64,000 nt of DNA from Burkholderia seminalis DSM 23518 (GCF_902832885.1 NZ_CADFDK010000001.1:248001-312000), one strand, 5' to 3'; shown: positions 27,397 through 36,515, numbered from the stretch's first letter. Numbers and translations are program-made. The notes: a model not told the origin generated them from the letters alone.

Positions 27397-28359
27397 TCAG
27401 GTCAACACGGCCTTGCGCGCGTCGCGCGAACCGCCGCCGCGACGACGGTTCGCGACTGGCGCATGCTCGGCCATCAGATCGGCGACCCAGTCGACGAACA
27501 CGCGCAGCTTTGCGCTGACGTGGCGGTTCGGCGGGAATGCGACGTACATCGGCATCGGTTCGAGTTGCCATGGCTCGAACAGCGGTACGAGTTCGCCCCG
27601 CGTGCGATACGCGGCGGCCATGTAGTCGGGCAGCCACAGGATGCCGAGCCCGGCGAGGCCGGCTTCGAGGTACGCATTGCCGTCGTCGACGGCGAGCACG
27701 TAGCGGCCGCGTACGGTGATCTGCTCGCCGTCGCGCGCCATCGCAAACGGCAGTGCCTTGCCGGTGCGCGCCCACAGAAAGCCGACGATGCGGTGATGCG
27801 TGCCTTCGAGTTCGCCCGGGTGCGTCGGTGTGCCGGCGCGCGCGAGGTAAGCGGGCGATGCGTATACGCCGAGCCGCAGGTCGCCGATGCGGCGCGCGAT
27901 CAGCGAGCGGTCGGCCGGCTCGCCGCCGCGCACGACGCAGTCGACGTTCTCGCCGATCACGTCGACCACGCGGTCGCTCACGCCCATGTCGATCTGGATG
28001 TCCGGATAGCGCGCGTGGAACGCGGGCAGCGCGGGGATCAGGATCAGGCGCGCGAGCGGGGTCGGCACGTCCACGCGCAGCCGCCCCGTCGGCGACGCCG
28101 ACGCGGCGGACAGGCTCGTTTCGGCATCGTTCATGTCGGCCAGCAGCCGCACGACGCGCTCGTAGTACGCGGCACCGTCGGCCGTGACGACGACCTTGCG
28201 GGTCGTGCGGTGGAACAGCTTCACGCGCAGCCGCGCCTCGAGTTGCTGCACCAGTTGCGTGACGGTGGTGCGGCTCATGTGCAGCGTGTCGGCCGCCTTC
28301 GTGAAGCTGCCGGCCTCCACCACGCGGGCGAACGCCTGCATTGCGTCGAATCGATCCAT
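27397..28359 (-). CDS. LysR-family regulator
   Basis: A 320-residue regulator of the CrgA-like subclass. The N-terminal helix-turn-helix AFARVVEAGSFTKAADTLHMSRTTV and linker are followed by GRLRVDVPTPLARL opening the effector domain. The start at 28359 gives the conserved MDRFDAMQAF beginning. It is divergent from the ridA-like gene across 152 bases and may regulate it. A C-terminal basic tail (NRRRGGGSRDARK) is unusual but short. Confidence 0.9.
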   Translation of the reverse strand: MDRFDAMQAFARVVEAGSFTKAADTLHMSRTTVTQLVQQLEARLRVKLFHRTTRKVVVTADGAAYYERVVRLLADMNDAETSLSAASASPTGRLRVDVPTPLARLILIPALPAFHARYPDIQIDMGVSDRVVDVIGENVDCVVRGGEPADRSLIARRIGDLRLGVYASPAYLARAGTPTHPGELEGTHHRIVGFLWARTGKALPFAMARDGEQITVRGRYVLAVDDGNAYLEAGLAGLGILWLPDYMAAAYRTRGELVPLFEPWQLEPMPMYVAFPPNRHVSAKLRVFVDWVADLMAEHAPVANRRRGGGSRDARKAVLT

Positions 28360-28511
28360 CGGGTCAGGGCTCCGCGGCGCCCGGACATTGTTTGGCGCGC
28401 GCAAACAGTGTTGGACAAGGTTGCCGGTTTATCCGCCGTGCAACGGTCCTTAAAGTGCCTTCATCGTTGAGACCGGGGCGGCGACGCCCCACCGACCGAT
28501 GGAGGGGTTGA

Positions 28512-28916
28512 ATGGCAAAGCGTAGCGTAGTTTTTCCGCCCGGTCGCCGGGCGCTGTATGACCGCAACCGCTATTCGCCGGCGGTGCGCGCGAACGGCTT
28601 CCTGTTCGTGTCCGGGCAGGTCGGCAGCCGCGACGACGGTTCGCCCGAGCCGGAGCTGGGCGCGCAGGTCCGCCGCGCGTTCGACAACCTGAATGCGGTG
28701 CTGCGCGCGGCCGGCTGCACGTTCGACGACGTCGTCGACGTGACGGTGTTCCTTGTCGATCCCGAGGAGACGTTCGAACGGATCTGGGCGATCGTCCCCG
28801 AATACTGGGGCGATGCGCCGCATCCGGCGCTGACCGCCGTCGGCGTGACCTGGCTGTACGGTTTCCAGTTCGAGATCAAGGCGATCGCACGGCTGCCGGA
28901 GTCGGCCGATGCGTGA
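28512..28916 (+). CDS. RidA/YjgF-family protein
   Basis: A 134-residue Rid-family protein, a trimeric enzyme type that hydrolyses reactive enamines/imines released by PLP enzymes or amino-acid oxidases. The pattern RYSPAVRANGFLFVSGQVG and the late VDVTVFLVD are typical. The Arg that defines active RidA would fall near 'AIARLPE' at the C-terminus, where an Arg is present but the context differs from archetypal RidA, so it may belong to one of the Rid1-7 subgroups. It converges with the class-IV aminotransferase-like gene. Confidence 0.88.
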   Translation: MAKRSVVFPPGRRALYDRNRYSPAVRANGFLFVSGQVGSRDDGSPEPELGAQVRRAFDNLNAVLRAAGCTFDDVVDVTVFLVDPEETFERIWAIVPEYWGDAPHPALTAVGVTWLYGFQFEIKAIARLPESADA

Positions 28917-28932
28917 GCGGGGCGCGTGCGTA

Positions 28933-29748
28933 TCACGGCGCGACGGGCGGCTCCTGTTCATACGCGCGATGCAGTCGCGCGGTCAGCGACAGCGAATCGG
29001 GCAGCGTCGCCGTGCCGAACCGGCGCACGGCGATGCCCGGCGTCCACGAATTCATCACGACGGCGCCGGCCATCGACGGCAGGTCGGCCGGCGTCACTTC
29101 ACGGTCGTGCTGCGCGATGCCCAGACGTGCCAGCTGCCGCCGCAGGATGCCCATCGTGACACCGCCGAGCATGCCGGCCACTGGCCACACGAGCGCGTCG
29201 CCGGTCCAGAACGCGATGTTCCAGATCGAGCCTTCGCTGATGCGTCCACGACGATCGATGAAGGCCGCGTCGTCGAACCCTTGCGCCGCCGCACGGCGCA
29301 GGAAGTGCGTTTTCGCGACTTCGCCGACGTGCTTGATGGCCGGCAGCACGCGCTCGTGTTCGAACAGCGCGAGATCGAGCGGGCCGGCCGGCCCCGACGA
29401 CGGCGCGGCGGTGCGGATCAGCACGTCGAGCGCTTCGTCGTCGCGCGGCGCGGCGAATTCGCCGGTCGTCGCATGGACGGTCGCGCTCAGCGACAGCGCC
29501 GACGGCGCACGATCGAGCGCGGCGCGCAGGAACGCGCGAATCCGTGCATCGGGCAGCGCATGCCCGAACAGCGCGTTCGATGCATCGCGCAGCCGTGCAA
29601 GGTGCAGGTCGAGGCCGCGTACGCGGCCGTCGCGAACCTGCATCGCGGTGAAATGCGCGTGGCCCGCGAAAGCCAGCGCGGCAAGCGCATCGGGTGTGGC
29701 GGCCACGCCGTTGATGTGGGCGACGGACGGGAACGGTGCAGCGGTCAT
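28933..29748 (-). CDS. class-IV PLP aminotransferase-like protein (ADCL/BCAT fold)
   Basis: A 271-residue fold-type IV PLP protein. KHVGEVAKTHFLRRAA is in the region of the PLP-binding lysine and carries Lys residues. FIDRRGRISEGSIWNIAFW matches the E-x-S/T-x-x-N-I/V motif of aminodeoxychorismate lyases and branched-chain aminotransferases. No pabA/pabB gene is nearby, so a folate role is not supported by context. It lies between a RidA-like gene and a divergent LysR regulator, and a deaminating lyase working with RidA is plausible. The ATG at 29748 follows GGAGA. Confidence 0.82.
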   Translation of the reverse strand: MTAAPFPSVAHINGVAATPDALAALAFAGHAHFTAMQVRDGRVRGLDLHLARLRDASNALFGHALPDARIRAFLRAALDRAPSALSLSATVHATTGEFAAPRDDEALDVLIRTAAPSSGPAGPLDLALFEHERVLPAIKHVGEVAKTHFLRRAAAQGFDDAAFIDRRGRISEGSIWNIAFWTGDALVWPVAGMLGGVTMGILRRQLARLGIAQHDREVTPADLPSMAGAVVMNSWTPGIAVRRFGTATLPDSLSLTARLHRAYEQEPPVAP

Positions 29749-29879
29749 CGGCGAATCTCCAGGTTGGCCGCGGGCGCGGGGCGGCGCGGCATCTTCAAGA
29801 AAACCTATTGTTTGCCGATTGATGGTGTCGTGAAAAACGAGTAGTTTTGGAACGGTCGTCAAATTCTGTTTGAAGATCG

Positions 29880-30800
29880 ATGGAACGCATGTGGCCTGGC
29901 ACGCGCGCGCTGAGGACGTTCGAGGCGGCGGCGCGGCACCTGAATTTTTCGCGGGCGGCCGACGAGGTCGGGCTGACGCCGGCAGCCGTTAGTCACCAGA
30001 TCAAGGAAATCGAGGCGCAGCTCGGCATCGAACTGTTCGTCCGGACGAGCCGCAGCATCCGGCTGACGCCGGCCGGCGCGGTGCTGACTGCGGCCGCCGC
30101 CGATGCGCTGGCGGGCCTGCGGCACGCGACCGCACGGGCACGGCGCATCGCGCGCGAGCGGACGGAACTGCGCGTGTCGGTCGGCGCGCGCTTCGCGACG
30201 CACTGGCTGCTGCCGCGCCTGCCGCGCTTCAAGGCCGCGCATCCGGCGCTCGAACTGACGTTCGACATCACCGACCGGCTGCGCGATTTCGACGGCGACG
30301 ACGTGGATGTCGCGATCCGCTTCGGCACCGGGCGTTATCGCGACGCGTGCGTGCAGCGCCTGTTCGGCACATCGGTCGTCGCGATCTGCAGCCCCGCGCT
30401 GGTGTCGGCCGGCCCCGCGTTGCGCAAGCCGCGCGACCTGCTGCGCCACACGCTTTGCCACGCCGACTGCGAAGTCGACGGCGTGACCTGGCCGCGCTGG
30501 TCGGCGTGGATGGCCGCCGCCGGCGTCGACGGTTTCGACGACAGCCGGTGCGTTGCGTTTCCGGATTCGAGCCACGTCGTGCAGGCCGTGATCGACGGTA
30601 CGACGATCGGCCTGGCGGAGCCGCACATGATTGCGCGCGATCTCGCGGACGGGCGCCTCGTCCGGCTGTTCGACGTGAGCGTCGAGGTGGCGCCGGGGCT
30701 CGCGTATCACGTCGTGTATCCGGCGCACACGCAGGACGATCCGCGCATCGTCGCGTTGCGCGACTGGCTCGCGGACGAAGCGGCGATGGCGCACGCGTAG
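29880..30800 (+). CDS. LysR-family regulator, GcvA-like
   Basis: A 306-residue regulator. ALRTFEAAARHLNFSRAADEVGLTPAAVSHQI is the GcvA-type helix-turn-helix, followed by ELRVSVGARFATHWLLPRL. It is divergent from the class-IV aminotransferase-like gene, with 131 bases between them, so it likely controls that gene. GcvA-like proteins often respond to amino acids or purines. Confidence 0.9.
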   Translation: MERMWPGTRALRTFEAAARHLNFSRAADEVGLTPAAVSHQIKEIEAQLGIELFVRTSRSIRLTPAGAVLTAAAADALAGLRHATARARRIARERTELRVSVGARFATHWLLPRLPRFKAAHPALELTFDITDRLRDFDGDDVDVAIRFGTGRYRDACVQRLFGTSVVAICSPALVSAGPALRKPRDLLRHTLCHADCEVDGVTWPRWSAWMAAAGVDGFDDSRCVAFPDSSHVVQAVIDGTTIGLAEPHMIARDLADGRLVRLFDVSVEVAPGLAYHVVYPAHTQDDPRIVALRDWLADEAAMAHA

Positions 30801-30870
30801 CGCGTCGTCGTGCGTGCTATCGTGCCCGCATTACCACCGCACGACGTCCGGCGCCGGACGTGCCCCTTCG

Positions 30871-31281
30871 ATGAGCCAACCTGAAAACGACCTCAGGGTC
30901 CTGCTACGGACGATGCAACCCGAACTGCATCCGGGCGCGTTCGCCTTCGTGTCGCTGCCGACCGGTGCGGACGTATCGTTATCCGAAGTCATCGCGACGT
31001 TCCGCGAAGCGGAAGGGCTGACGGTCGTGGTCGAAGAGGCAACGGCAGCACGTCGCGGCTGGCCCGTGCTGTTCCGCGCCGCATGGATCACGCTCACCGT
31101 CGATTCCGATCTCGCGGCCGTCGGTCTCACGGCCGCCTTCGCGCGGGCGCTCGGCGCGGCCGGCATCAGCTGCAACGTGATGGCCGCCGCATGCCACGAT
31201 CACATCTTCGTACCGGTCGACGACGGCCCGCGCGCGCGCGATGCGCTCGTTGCCCTGCAGCGCGACGCGATGCGCGGCTAG
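30871..31281 (+). CDS. ACT-domain protein
   Basis: A 136-residue stand-alone ACT-type ligand-binding protein. DLRVLLRTMQPELHPGAFAFVSLP and WITLTVDSDLAAVGLTAAFARALGAAGISCNVMAA correspond to the two ACT-like halves seen in the conserved 'ACT (CASTOR-like)' family. Such domains usually sense amino acids, but this group has no assigned function. It lies 70 bases after the LysR gene on the same strand. Confidence 0.8.
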   Translation: MSQPENDLRVLLRTMQPELHPGAFAFVSLPTGADVSLSEVIATFREAEGLTVVVEEATAARRGWPVLFRAAWITLTVDSDLAAVGLTAAFARALGAAGISCNVMAAACHDHIFVPVDDGPRARDALVALQRDAMRG

Positions 31282-31313
31282 TGCCCGAAGTGCATGCGGC
31301 GCACGCGGCGCAT

Positions 31314-31342
31314 GAAAAAAAACGGGCCCGTCACCGGGCCCG
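31314..31342 (-). terminator. rho-independent terminator of the puuD transcript
   Basis: CGGGCCC (31323-31329) and GGGCCCG (31336-31342), loop GTCACC. On the minus strand the stem is followed by eight U (A-run 31315-31322 on plus). It may also serve the converging ACT gene weakly. Confidence 0.85.
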
Positions 31343-31382
31343 CGAACGGAGAGGATCGCGCCGGCGACCGGCGCACGGCGGC

Positions 31383-32576
31383 TTACTTGACCGCGCCACC
31401 CTCGAACCAGGCGGCGAGCTTGGTCCGCTCGTCGTCGGTCATGTGCGTGACGTTGCCGATCGGCATCGCCTTCAGGCGCACGGCCTGTTCGTAGATACGC
31501 TGCGCGTTCTTCGACACTTCGTCCGGCGTGTCGAACATCACGCCTGCGGGAGCGCTGCCCATCAGCGTCGGCTTCGACGAGTGGCACTCGACGCAGCGCT
31601 GCTGCAGGATCGGCATGATGTCGTTGATCGCGATCTTCGGCGCGTTCGCGGCCTGCGCTTCCGGTGCGACCGGCTTCGGCATCGTCCACACCAGCGCGCC
31701 CGACAGCAGCGCGACGCCGCCGATCGGCAGGTACCACAACTGCTTGCCGCGGTGGCGCATCACGAAGAACTGGCGGATCAGCGCGCCGGCCAGCATGATC
31801 AGCACGAGCACGACCCAGTTGAACTTGTTCGTGTACGTCATCGCATAGTGGTTCGACAGCATCGCGAACACGACCGGCAGCGTGAAGTACGTGTTGTGCA
31901 CCGAACGCTGCTTGCCGCGCTTGCCGTAGATCGGGTTCGGTTCCTCGCCCTTGAGCATCTTGTCGACCATCTTGCGCTGGCCGGGGATGATCACGAAGAA
32001 CACGTTCGCCGACATGATCGTCGCGAGCATCGCGCCGACGATCAGGTAGGCGGCACGGCCCGAGAAGATGTGGCACGCGAGGTACGCGGCGACGACGACG
32101 TAGAGGCCGACGCAGATGCCGAGCACGCGGTCGTTGGTGCCGAGGATGCGGCACAGCGAGTCGTAGACGATCCAGCCGGCCGCGAGGAAGCCGAGCGCGG
32201 AGGCGACGGCGACCACCGGGCCCATGTCGAGCACGCTCTTGTCGATCAGGTACGTGTTCGGCGCGAGCAGGTACAGCACGAAGAACAGCGAGAAGCCCGA
32301 CAGCCATGTGGTGTACGACGGCCACTTCGACCAGTGCAGGTCATCGGGCATTTCCGGCGGGGCCACCGTGTACTTCTGCATGTTGTAGAACCCGCCGCCG
32401 TGCACGTGCCACAGCTCGCCGAACACGCCGCGCTTGCGCTGGTTCGCGTCGGTCGGCGGTTTCAGGCTGTTGTCGAGCGCGACGAAATAGAAGGACTCGC
32501 CGATCCACGCAATGGCGACGATGACGTGCAGCCATCGCAGCGCGAGGTTCAGCCAGTCGGTGATGAAGCCTTCCAT
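31383..32576 (-). CDS. puuD: membrane urate hydroxylase PuuD (cytochrome c-linked urate oxidase)
   Basis: Oxidises urate to 5-hydroxyisourate at the inner membrane, passing electrons to a C-terminal cytochrome c domain rather than making hydrogen peroxide. The 397-residue protein has the urate-oxidase N-terminal membrane domain (about eight helices; WLHVIVAIAWIGESFYFVALDN at the start). A heme motif CVECH lies near residue 343, with a Met-containing C-terminus as a possible axial ligand (PIGNVTHM). It replaces the soluble UaZ or HpxO enzymes, which are absent here. UraH lies 52 bases upstream in the same transcript. Confidence 0.94.
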   Translation of the reverse strand: MEGFITDWLNLALRWLHVIVAIAWIGESFYFVALDNSLKPPTDANQRKRGVFGELWHVHGGGFYNMQKYTVAPPEMPDDLHWSKWPSYTTWLSGFSLFFVLYLLAPNTYLIDKSVLDMGPVVAVASALGFLAAGWIVYDSLCRILGTNDRVLGICVGLYVVVAAYLACHIFSGRAAYLIVGAMLATIMSANVFFVIIPGQRKMVDKMLKGEEPNPIYGKRGKQRSVHNTYFTLPVVFAMLSNHYAMTYTNKFNWVVLVLIMLAGALIRQFFVMRHRGKQLWYLPIGGVALLSGALVWTMPKPVAPEAQAANAPKIAINDIMPILQQRCVECHSSKPTLMGSAPAGVMFDTPDEVSKNAQRIYEQAVRLKAMPIGNVTHMTDDERTKLAAWFEGGAVK

Positions 32577-32628
32577 GAAACTCCTCCAGACTCAATTCGT
32601 TTGTTCGATGCGGGCGCTGATTCGTCTG

Positions 32629-32982
32629 TCAGCTGCCGCGATAGGTGCTGTACGACCACGGCGACACGAGCAGCGGCACGTGGTAGTGCGAGCCGGCGTC
32701 GGCGATGCCGAAGCGGAGCACGACGCGGTCGACGAAGCGGGGTTCGGGCACCTTCACGCCGAGCGCCGCGAAGTAGTCGCCGGCATGGAACACGAGTTCG
32801 TATTCGCCGGTGGCGAGCGCGGCGCCTTCGAGCAGGGGTTCGTCGCAGCGGCCGTCGCTATTGGTCAGCACGGTCTTGATCGCGCGGCGCGATTCGCCGT
32901 CGAGCGCGTAGAGGTCCACCTTGATGGCCGCGCCGGGACGGCCGTGCGCCGTATCGAGTACGTGGGTAGTGAGCTTTCCCAT
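32629..32982 (-). CDS. uraH: 5-hydroxyisourate hydrolase UraH
   Basis: A transthyretin-like protein of 117 residues that hydrolyses 5-hydroxyisourate to OHCU. The family ends are intact: N-terminal KLTTHVLDTAHGRPG with the catalytic His, an internal RCDEPLL, SHYHVPLLVSP, and the diagnostic C-terminus YRGS. It is the first gene of the leftward uraH-puuD transcript, and UraD is supplied by the other operon of the cluster. Confidence 0.96.
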   Translation of the reverse strand: MGKLTTHVLDTAHGRPGAAIKVDLYALDGESRRAIKTVLTNSDGRCDEPLLEGAALATGEYELVFHAGDYFAALGVKVPEPRFVDRVVLRFGIADAGSHYHVPLLVSPWSYSTYRGS

Positions 32983-33491
32983 TCGTTGTGTCCTTGTGTG
33001 AATGCGAGGTTCGGCGGCGACCCGATCCATTGACTATGCGGCGGATCGAGGCTCCACGTCACACGTGGCTACATACCCGTCGGCGAGATTGAAGCGAGCG
33101 CCGTGCAGGCATTGTAAAAAGGTTCCCCGTGCAAATACGTGCGCGATATCGAAGATAATGCGCCGAGCATGAGCGGCTGTCGACGGCCCGCCGGGCAAGG
33201 CTGCCGGCCCGGTTTCGGGCGCCGGGCGGCGCCGCGGGCGGCGTACCATATCGAAACCCTGAGGTACGGTATTCCGGTTCGCGCATTGTGCGCGGCGCGC
33301 GCGTGGGCGATCCTCCCGCCGTGCGCGTCGGCCCGTGGCCCGCGCGTACCCCGAAGACGGCGAGCACGCCGGGTAACCGGGCCAGGGCGTTCGAACGGAC
33401 GCAGGCACCGGGGCGTGCCGCGATTCAGCGTTCGAACGGCTGTGTGACCGCCGCCAGGCAACGCCTGGAGGCAGACCGACGCGGAGAACGC
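32983..33491. other. 509-base divergent control region between uraH and the 8-oxoguanine deaminase gene
   Basis: No convincing gene is present; the open frames here lack ribosome sites or family features. The region must contain promoters for both directions. CCACGT-CAC-ACGTGG (33054-33068) is a palindrome with 6-bp arms about 70 bases before uraH. The stretch around 33170-33240 is very GC-rich with overlapping inverted repeats (GCCCGCCGGGC and similar). Confidence 0.55.
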
Positions 33492-34904
33492 ATGAACCTC
33501 GAGCAGCACGCTGGCGCACGCGCGCCGAACCCCACCTCATCCCGCCCGACCACCCTGCTGGTCAAGCACGCCGACGTGCTCGTGACCATGGACGACACGC
33601 GCCGCGAACTGCGCGATGCCGGGCTCTACATCGAAGACAACCGGATCGTCGCGGTCGGTCCGACCGCCGAGCTGCCCGACACGGCCGACGAAGTGCTCGA
33701 CCTGCGCGGCCACCTCGTGATCCCGGGGCTCGTGAACACGCATCACCACATGTACCAGAGCCTCACGCGCGCGGTGCCCGCGGCGCAGAACGCCGAACTG
33801 TTCGGCTGGCTCACGAACCTGTACCGGATCTGGGCGCACCTGACGCCCGAGATGATCGAGGTGTCGACGCTGACCGCGATGGCCGAGCTGCTGCAGTCGG
33901 GCTGCACGACGTCGAGCGATCACCTGTACATCTACCCGAACGGCAGCCGGCTCGACGACAGCATCGGCGCCGCGCGGCGGATCGGCATGCGTTTTCACGC
34001 GAGCCGCGGCGCGATGAGCGTCGGGCAGCGCGACGGCGGGCTGCCGCCCGATTCGGTCGTCGAGCGCGAGCCCGACATCCTTCGCGACACGCAGCGCCTG
34101 ATCGAAACCTATCACGACGAAGGCCGCTACGCGATGCTGCGCGTGGTGGTCGCGCCGTGCTCGCCGTTCTCCGTGAGCCGCGACCTGATGCGCGATGCGG
34201 CCGTGCTCGCGCGCGAATACGGTGTGTCGCTGCACACGCACCTCGCGGAGAACGTCAACGACATTGCTTACAGCCGCGAGAAGTTCGGGATGACGCCGGC
34301 CGAATATGCGGAGGATCTGGGCTGGGTCGGCCACGATGTGTGGCATGCGCACTGCGTGCAGCTCGACGATGCGGGCATCGGCCTGTTCGCGCGCACCGGC
34401 ACGGGCGTCGCGCACTGTCCGTGCTCGAACATGCGGCTCGCGTCGGGCATCGCGCCGGTGAAGAAGATGCGTCTCGCGGGCGTGCCGGTCGGCCTCGGCG
34501 TCGACGGCTCCGCGTCGAACGACGGCGCGCAGATGGTCGCGGAAGTGCGGCAGGCGCTGCTGCTGCAGCGGGTCGGGTTCGGGCCCGACGCGATGACCGC
34601 GCGCGAAGCGCTCGAGATCGCGACGCTCGGCGGGGCGAAGGTGCTGAACCGCGACGACATCGGCGCGCTGAAGCCCGGCATGGCCGCGGACTTTGCCGCG
34701 TTCGACCTGCGCCAGCCGCTGTTCGCGGGCGCGCTGCACGATCCGGTCGCGGCGCTCGTGTTCTGCGCGCCGTCGCAGACGGCCTACACGGTGGTGAACG
34801 GGAAGGTGGTGGTGCGGGAAGGGCGGTTGGCGACGCTCGATCTGCCGCCCGTCATCGAGCGCCACAACGCGCTGGCGCACGCGCTCGTCGAGGCCTCGCG
34901 CTGA
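33492..34904 (+). CDS. 8-oxoguanine deaminase-like amidohydrolase
   Basis: A 470-residue amidohydrolase of the AtzB/TrzN/guanine-deaminase superfamily. Metal and substrate residues appear in order: NTHHHMYQSLTRA, HTHLAEN, HAHCVQLDD, HCPCSNMRLASG and GVDGSASNDG. The last motif is typical of bacterial 8-oxoguanine deaminases, which convert 8-oxoguanine to urate plus ammonia. That product is the substrate of the neighbouring PuuD, and this context supports the call. Alternatives are an s-triazine or guanine deaminase. The ATG at 33492 follows GGAGAA; the longer frame starting at 33288 is intergenic. Confidence 0.85.
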   Translation: MNLEQHAGARAPNPTSSRPTTLLVKHADVLVTMDDTRRELRDAGLYIEDNRIVAVGPTAELPDTADEVLDLRGHLVIPGLVNTHHHMYQSLTRAVPAAQNAELFGWLTNLYRIWAHLTPEMIEVSTLTAMAELLQSGCTTSSDHLYIYPNGSRLDDSIGAARRIGMRFHASRGAMSVGQRDGGLPPDSVVEREPDILRDTQRLIETYHDEGRYAMLRVVVAPCSPFSVSRDLMRDAAVLAREYGVSLHTHLAENVNDIAYSREKFGMTPAEYAEDLGWVGHDVWHAHCVQLDDAGIGLFARTGTGVAHCPCSNMRLASGIAPVKKMRLAGVPVGLGVDGSASNDGAQMVAEVRQALLLQRVGFGPDAMTAREALEIATLGGAKVLNRDDIGALKPGMAADFAAFDLRQPLFAGALHDPVAALVFCAPSQTAYTVVNGKVVVREGRLATLDLPPVIERHNALAHALVEASR

Positions 34905-35019
34905 CGCGGGACCGACGTCGGGCGGCCGCCGCCTGACGGGGCGTGCCGCCGGCCGTCGTCGCGCCCTGAGCGGCCGCGGCGCGCGACGGCGGCGCGTGCC
35001 GCGCGGGCCGTGCGTGCCG

Positions 35020-35949
35020 TTACGGCTCGATCAGCGTGCGGGTGGCTTCGGCGACGAGGCCGCGCAGCCAGCGCACTTCGTCGGAGTAATGGCAGCGTTC
35101 GTGCCACAGCTGGTAGTACTGCATCGGCGGGAAGTCGAGCGGCGCCGGCACGACCGACAGCGGCAGGAACTTCGCATAGTGATCGGCGAACAGGCGCGTG
35201 GTCGTGAAGATCAGGTCCGACTTCACGAGCACGTACGGCGCGAGGTTGAAGTACGGCAGCGTGACGACCACGTGGCGCTTGAGCCGCTCGCGCGCGAGAT
35301 GCACGTCGATCGCGCCGCGCTGGCCGACCGAGTACGGCGTCGGCGCCAGATGCGGCGCGTTCAGGTACTGGTCGAGCGTGAGCCCGCCGCGCTTCGCGAA
35401 CGGGTGCGTGTTGCTCATCAGGCAGACGATTTCGTCGACGAACAGGTTCGACAGGTGCAGCTGCTCGGGCGGCTCGGGCCAGTTGCCGACGACGATGTCG
35501 AGCTTGCCGTCTTCCAGCGCGAGCTCGTAGTCGAACGCCGGGCCGAGCGAATGGAACTCGAGCGTCGCGTTCGGCGCGGCCAGGCGGAAACGCTCGACGA
35601 CGGTCGGCACGAACAGCACGTTCAGGTAGTCGGGGCAGCCGATCCGGTAGCAGCGGATCGACGTGGCCGGGTCGAAGTTGTGCTGCTGGAACTTGATGCG
35701 CTCGATTTCACGCAACGCGTTCTGCACGGGCTCGAGCAGGCGCAGCCCGTATTCGGTCGGCACCATGCCGGATTTGCCGCGCACCAGCAGCGGATCGCCG
35801 GTGATGTCGCGCAGGCGTCGCAGCGCGGCGCTGATCGCCGGTTGCGACTGGTTCAGTTTGACGGCCGCGCGCGTGACGCTGCGCTCCATCAACAAGGTGT
35901 GCAAGACGCGCAAGAGGTACGTGTCGATCGCCTCGCGTTGCTGACTCAT
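35020..35949 (-). CDS. LysR-family regulator (NodD/NahR-like subclass)
   Basis: A 309-residue regulator. The helix-turn-helix RSVTRAAVKLNQSQPAISAALRRLRDITGDPLLVRGKSGMVPT identifies the NodD/LinR/NahR-type subgroup. It converges with the 8-oxoguanine deaminase gene, 115 bases away, and marks the right end of the purine cluster. Its target is unknown; the uraH/deaminase divergent region is a candidate. Confidence 0.9.
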   Translation of the reverse strand: MSQQREAIDTYLLRVLHTLLMERSVTRAAVKLNQSQPAISAALRRLRDITGDPLLVRGKSGMVPTEYGLRLLEPVQNALREIERIKFQQHNFDPATSIRCYRIGCPDYLNVLFVPTVVERFRLAAPNATLEFHSLGPAFDYELALEDGKLDIVVGNWPEPPEQLHLSNLFVDEIVCLMSNTHPFAKRGGLTLDQYLNAPHLAPTPYSVGQRGAIDVHLARERLKRHVVVTLPYFNLAPYVLVKSDLIFTTTRLFADHYAKFLPLSVVPAPLDFPPMQYYQLWHERCHYSDEVRWLRGLVAEATRTLIEP

Positions 35950-36170
35950 GTTATCTCCGGTTTATATGGCTGGGCTGATCGAGGGATGGGGTGGGTATAT
36001 TGTTTTTAATATGAACGAAAAGCAGCGTCAAGAGATGGATACCCGCGGCTACCCGCCGGTCGGGCCGCGACAAGGGGCCCGAACGAGGTGAAATGCGGGA
36101 CGCGCGGCGCCGCGCGGGTCTGTATTGCGCGGATCCGGATCGCGACGCGGCGGGTGAGGCGACGGATGCG

Positions 36171-36380
36171 TCAGTCGTCGATGCGCATGCCGACCTTCAG
36201 CGTGACCTGCCAGTGCACGACCTGGTCGCCTTCGATGTGGCCGCGCGTTTCGGTCACCTGGAACCAGTGCAGGTTGTGCAGCGTCTTGCCGGCTTTCGAG
36301 ATCGCGTTGCGGATCGCGTCGTCGCTCGATTGCCGCGACGAACCGGTCAGCTCGATCATCTTGTACACGTGGTCGCTCAT
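36171..36380 (-). CDS. dodecin (flavin-binding protein)
   Basis: A 69-residue dodecin. [38 protein letters not shown] and [12 protein letters not shown] match this small dodecameric flavin-binding family, including the Trp (residue 39) that stacks on the isoalloxazine and the Gln in WQVTLKVG. It buffers FMN/FAD or quenches free flavin. It lies alone between a LysR gene and a divergent dehydrogenase gene, with AGGGAGCGCATC upstream of its ATG as ribosome site. Confidence 0.93.
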   Translation of the reverse strand: MSDHVYKMIELTGSSRQSSDDAIRNAISKAGKTLHNLHWFQVTETRGHIEGDQVVHWQVTLKVGMRIDD

Positions 36381-36515
36381 GATGCGCTCCCTGGGATATC
36401 GGTCCGTATTGCCGGTGCAAGCCGCGGTCCCGAAGCGGTGCCGCGCGTGCCCGGCTTCTTGAGTGATAGGTATGATGGGCGGCAAGTGCAACCCGTATTG
36501 GAGACGAGGAGCATC

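Noticed and set aside
28933-29748. pabC of folate synthesis
   Set aside because: The fold fits, but there is no pabA, pabB or fol gene context, and a RidA-like gene and a LysR regulator flank it. The symbol is withheld.
33139-33447. A 102-codon frame between uraH and the deaminase gene
   Set aside because: No ribosome site and a composition like random GC-rich DNA. It overlaps other equally open frames.
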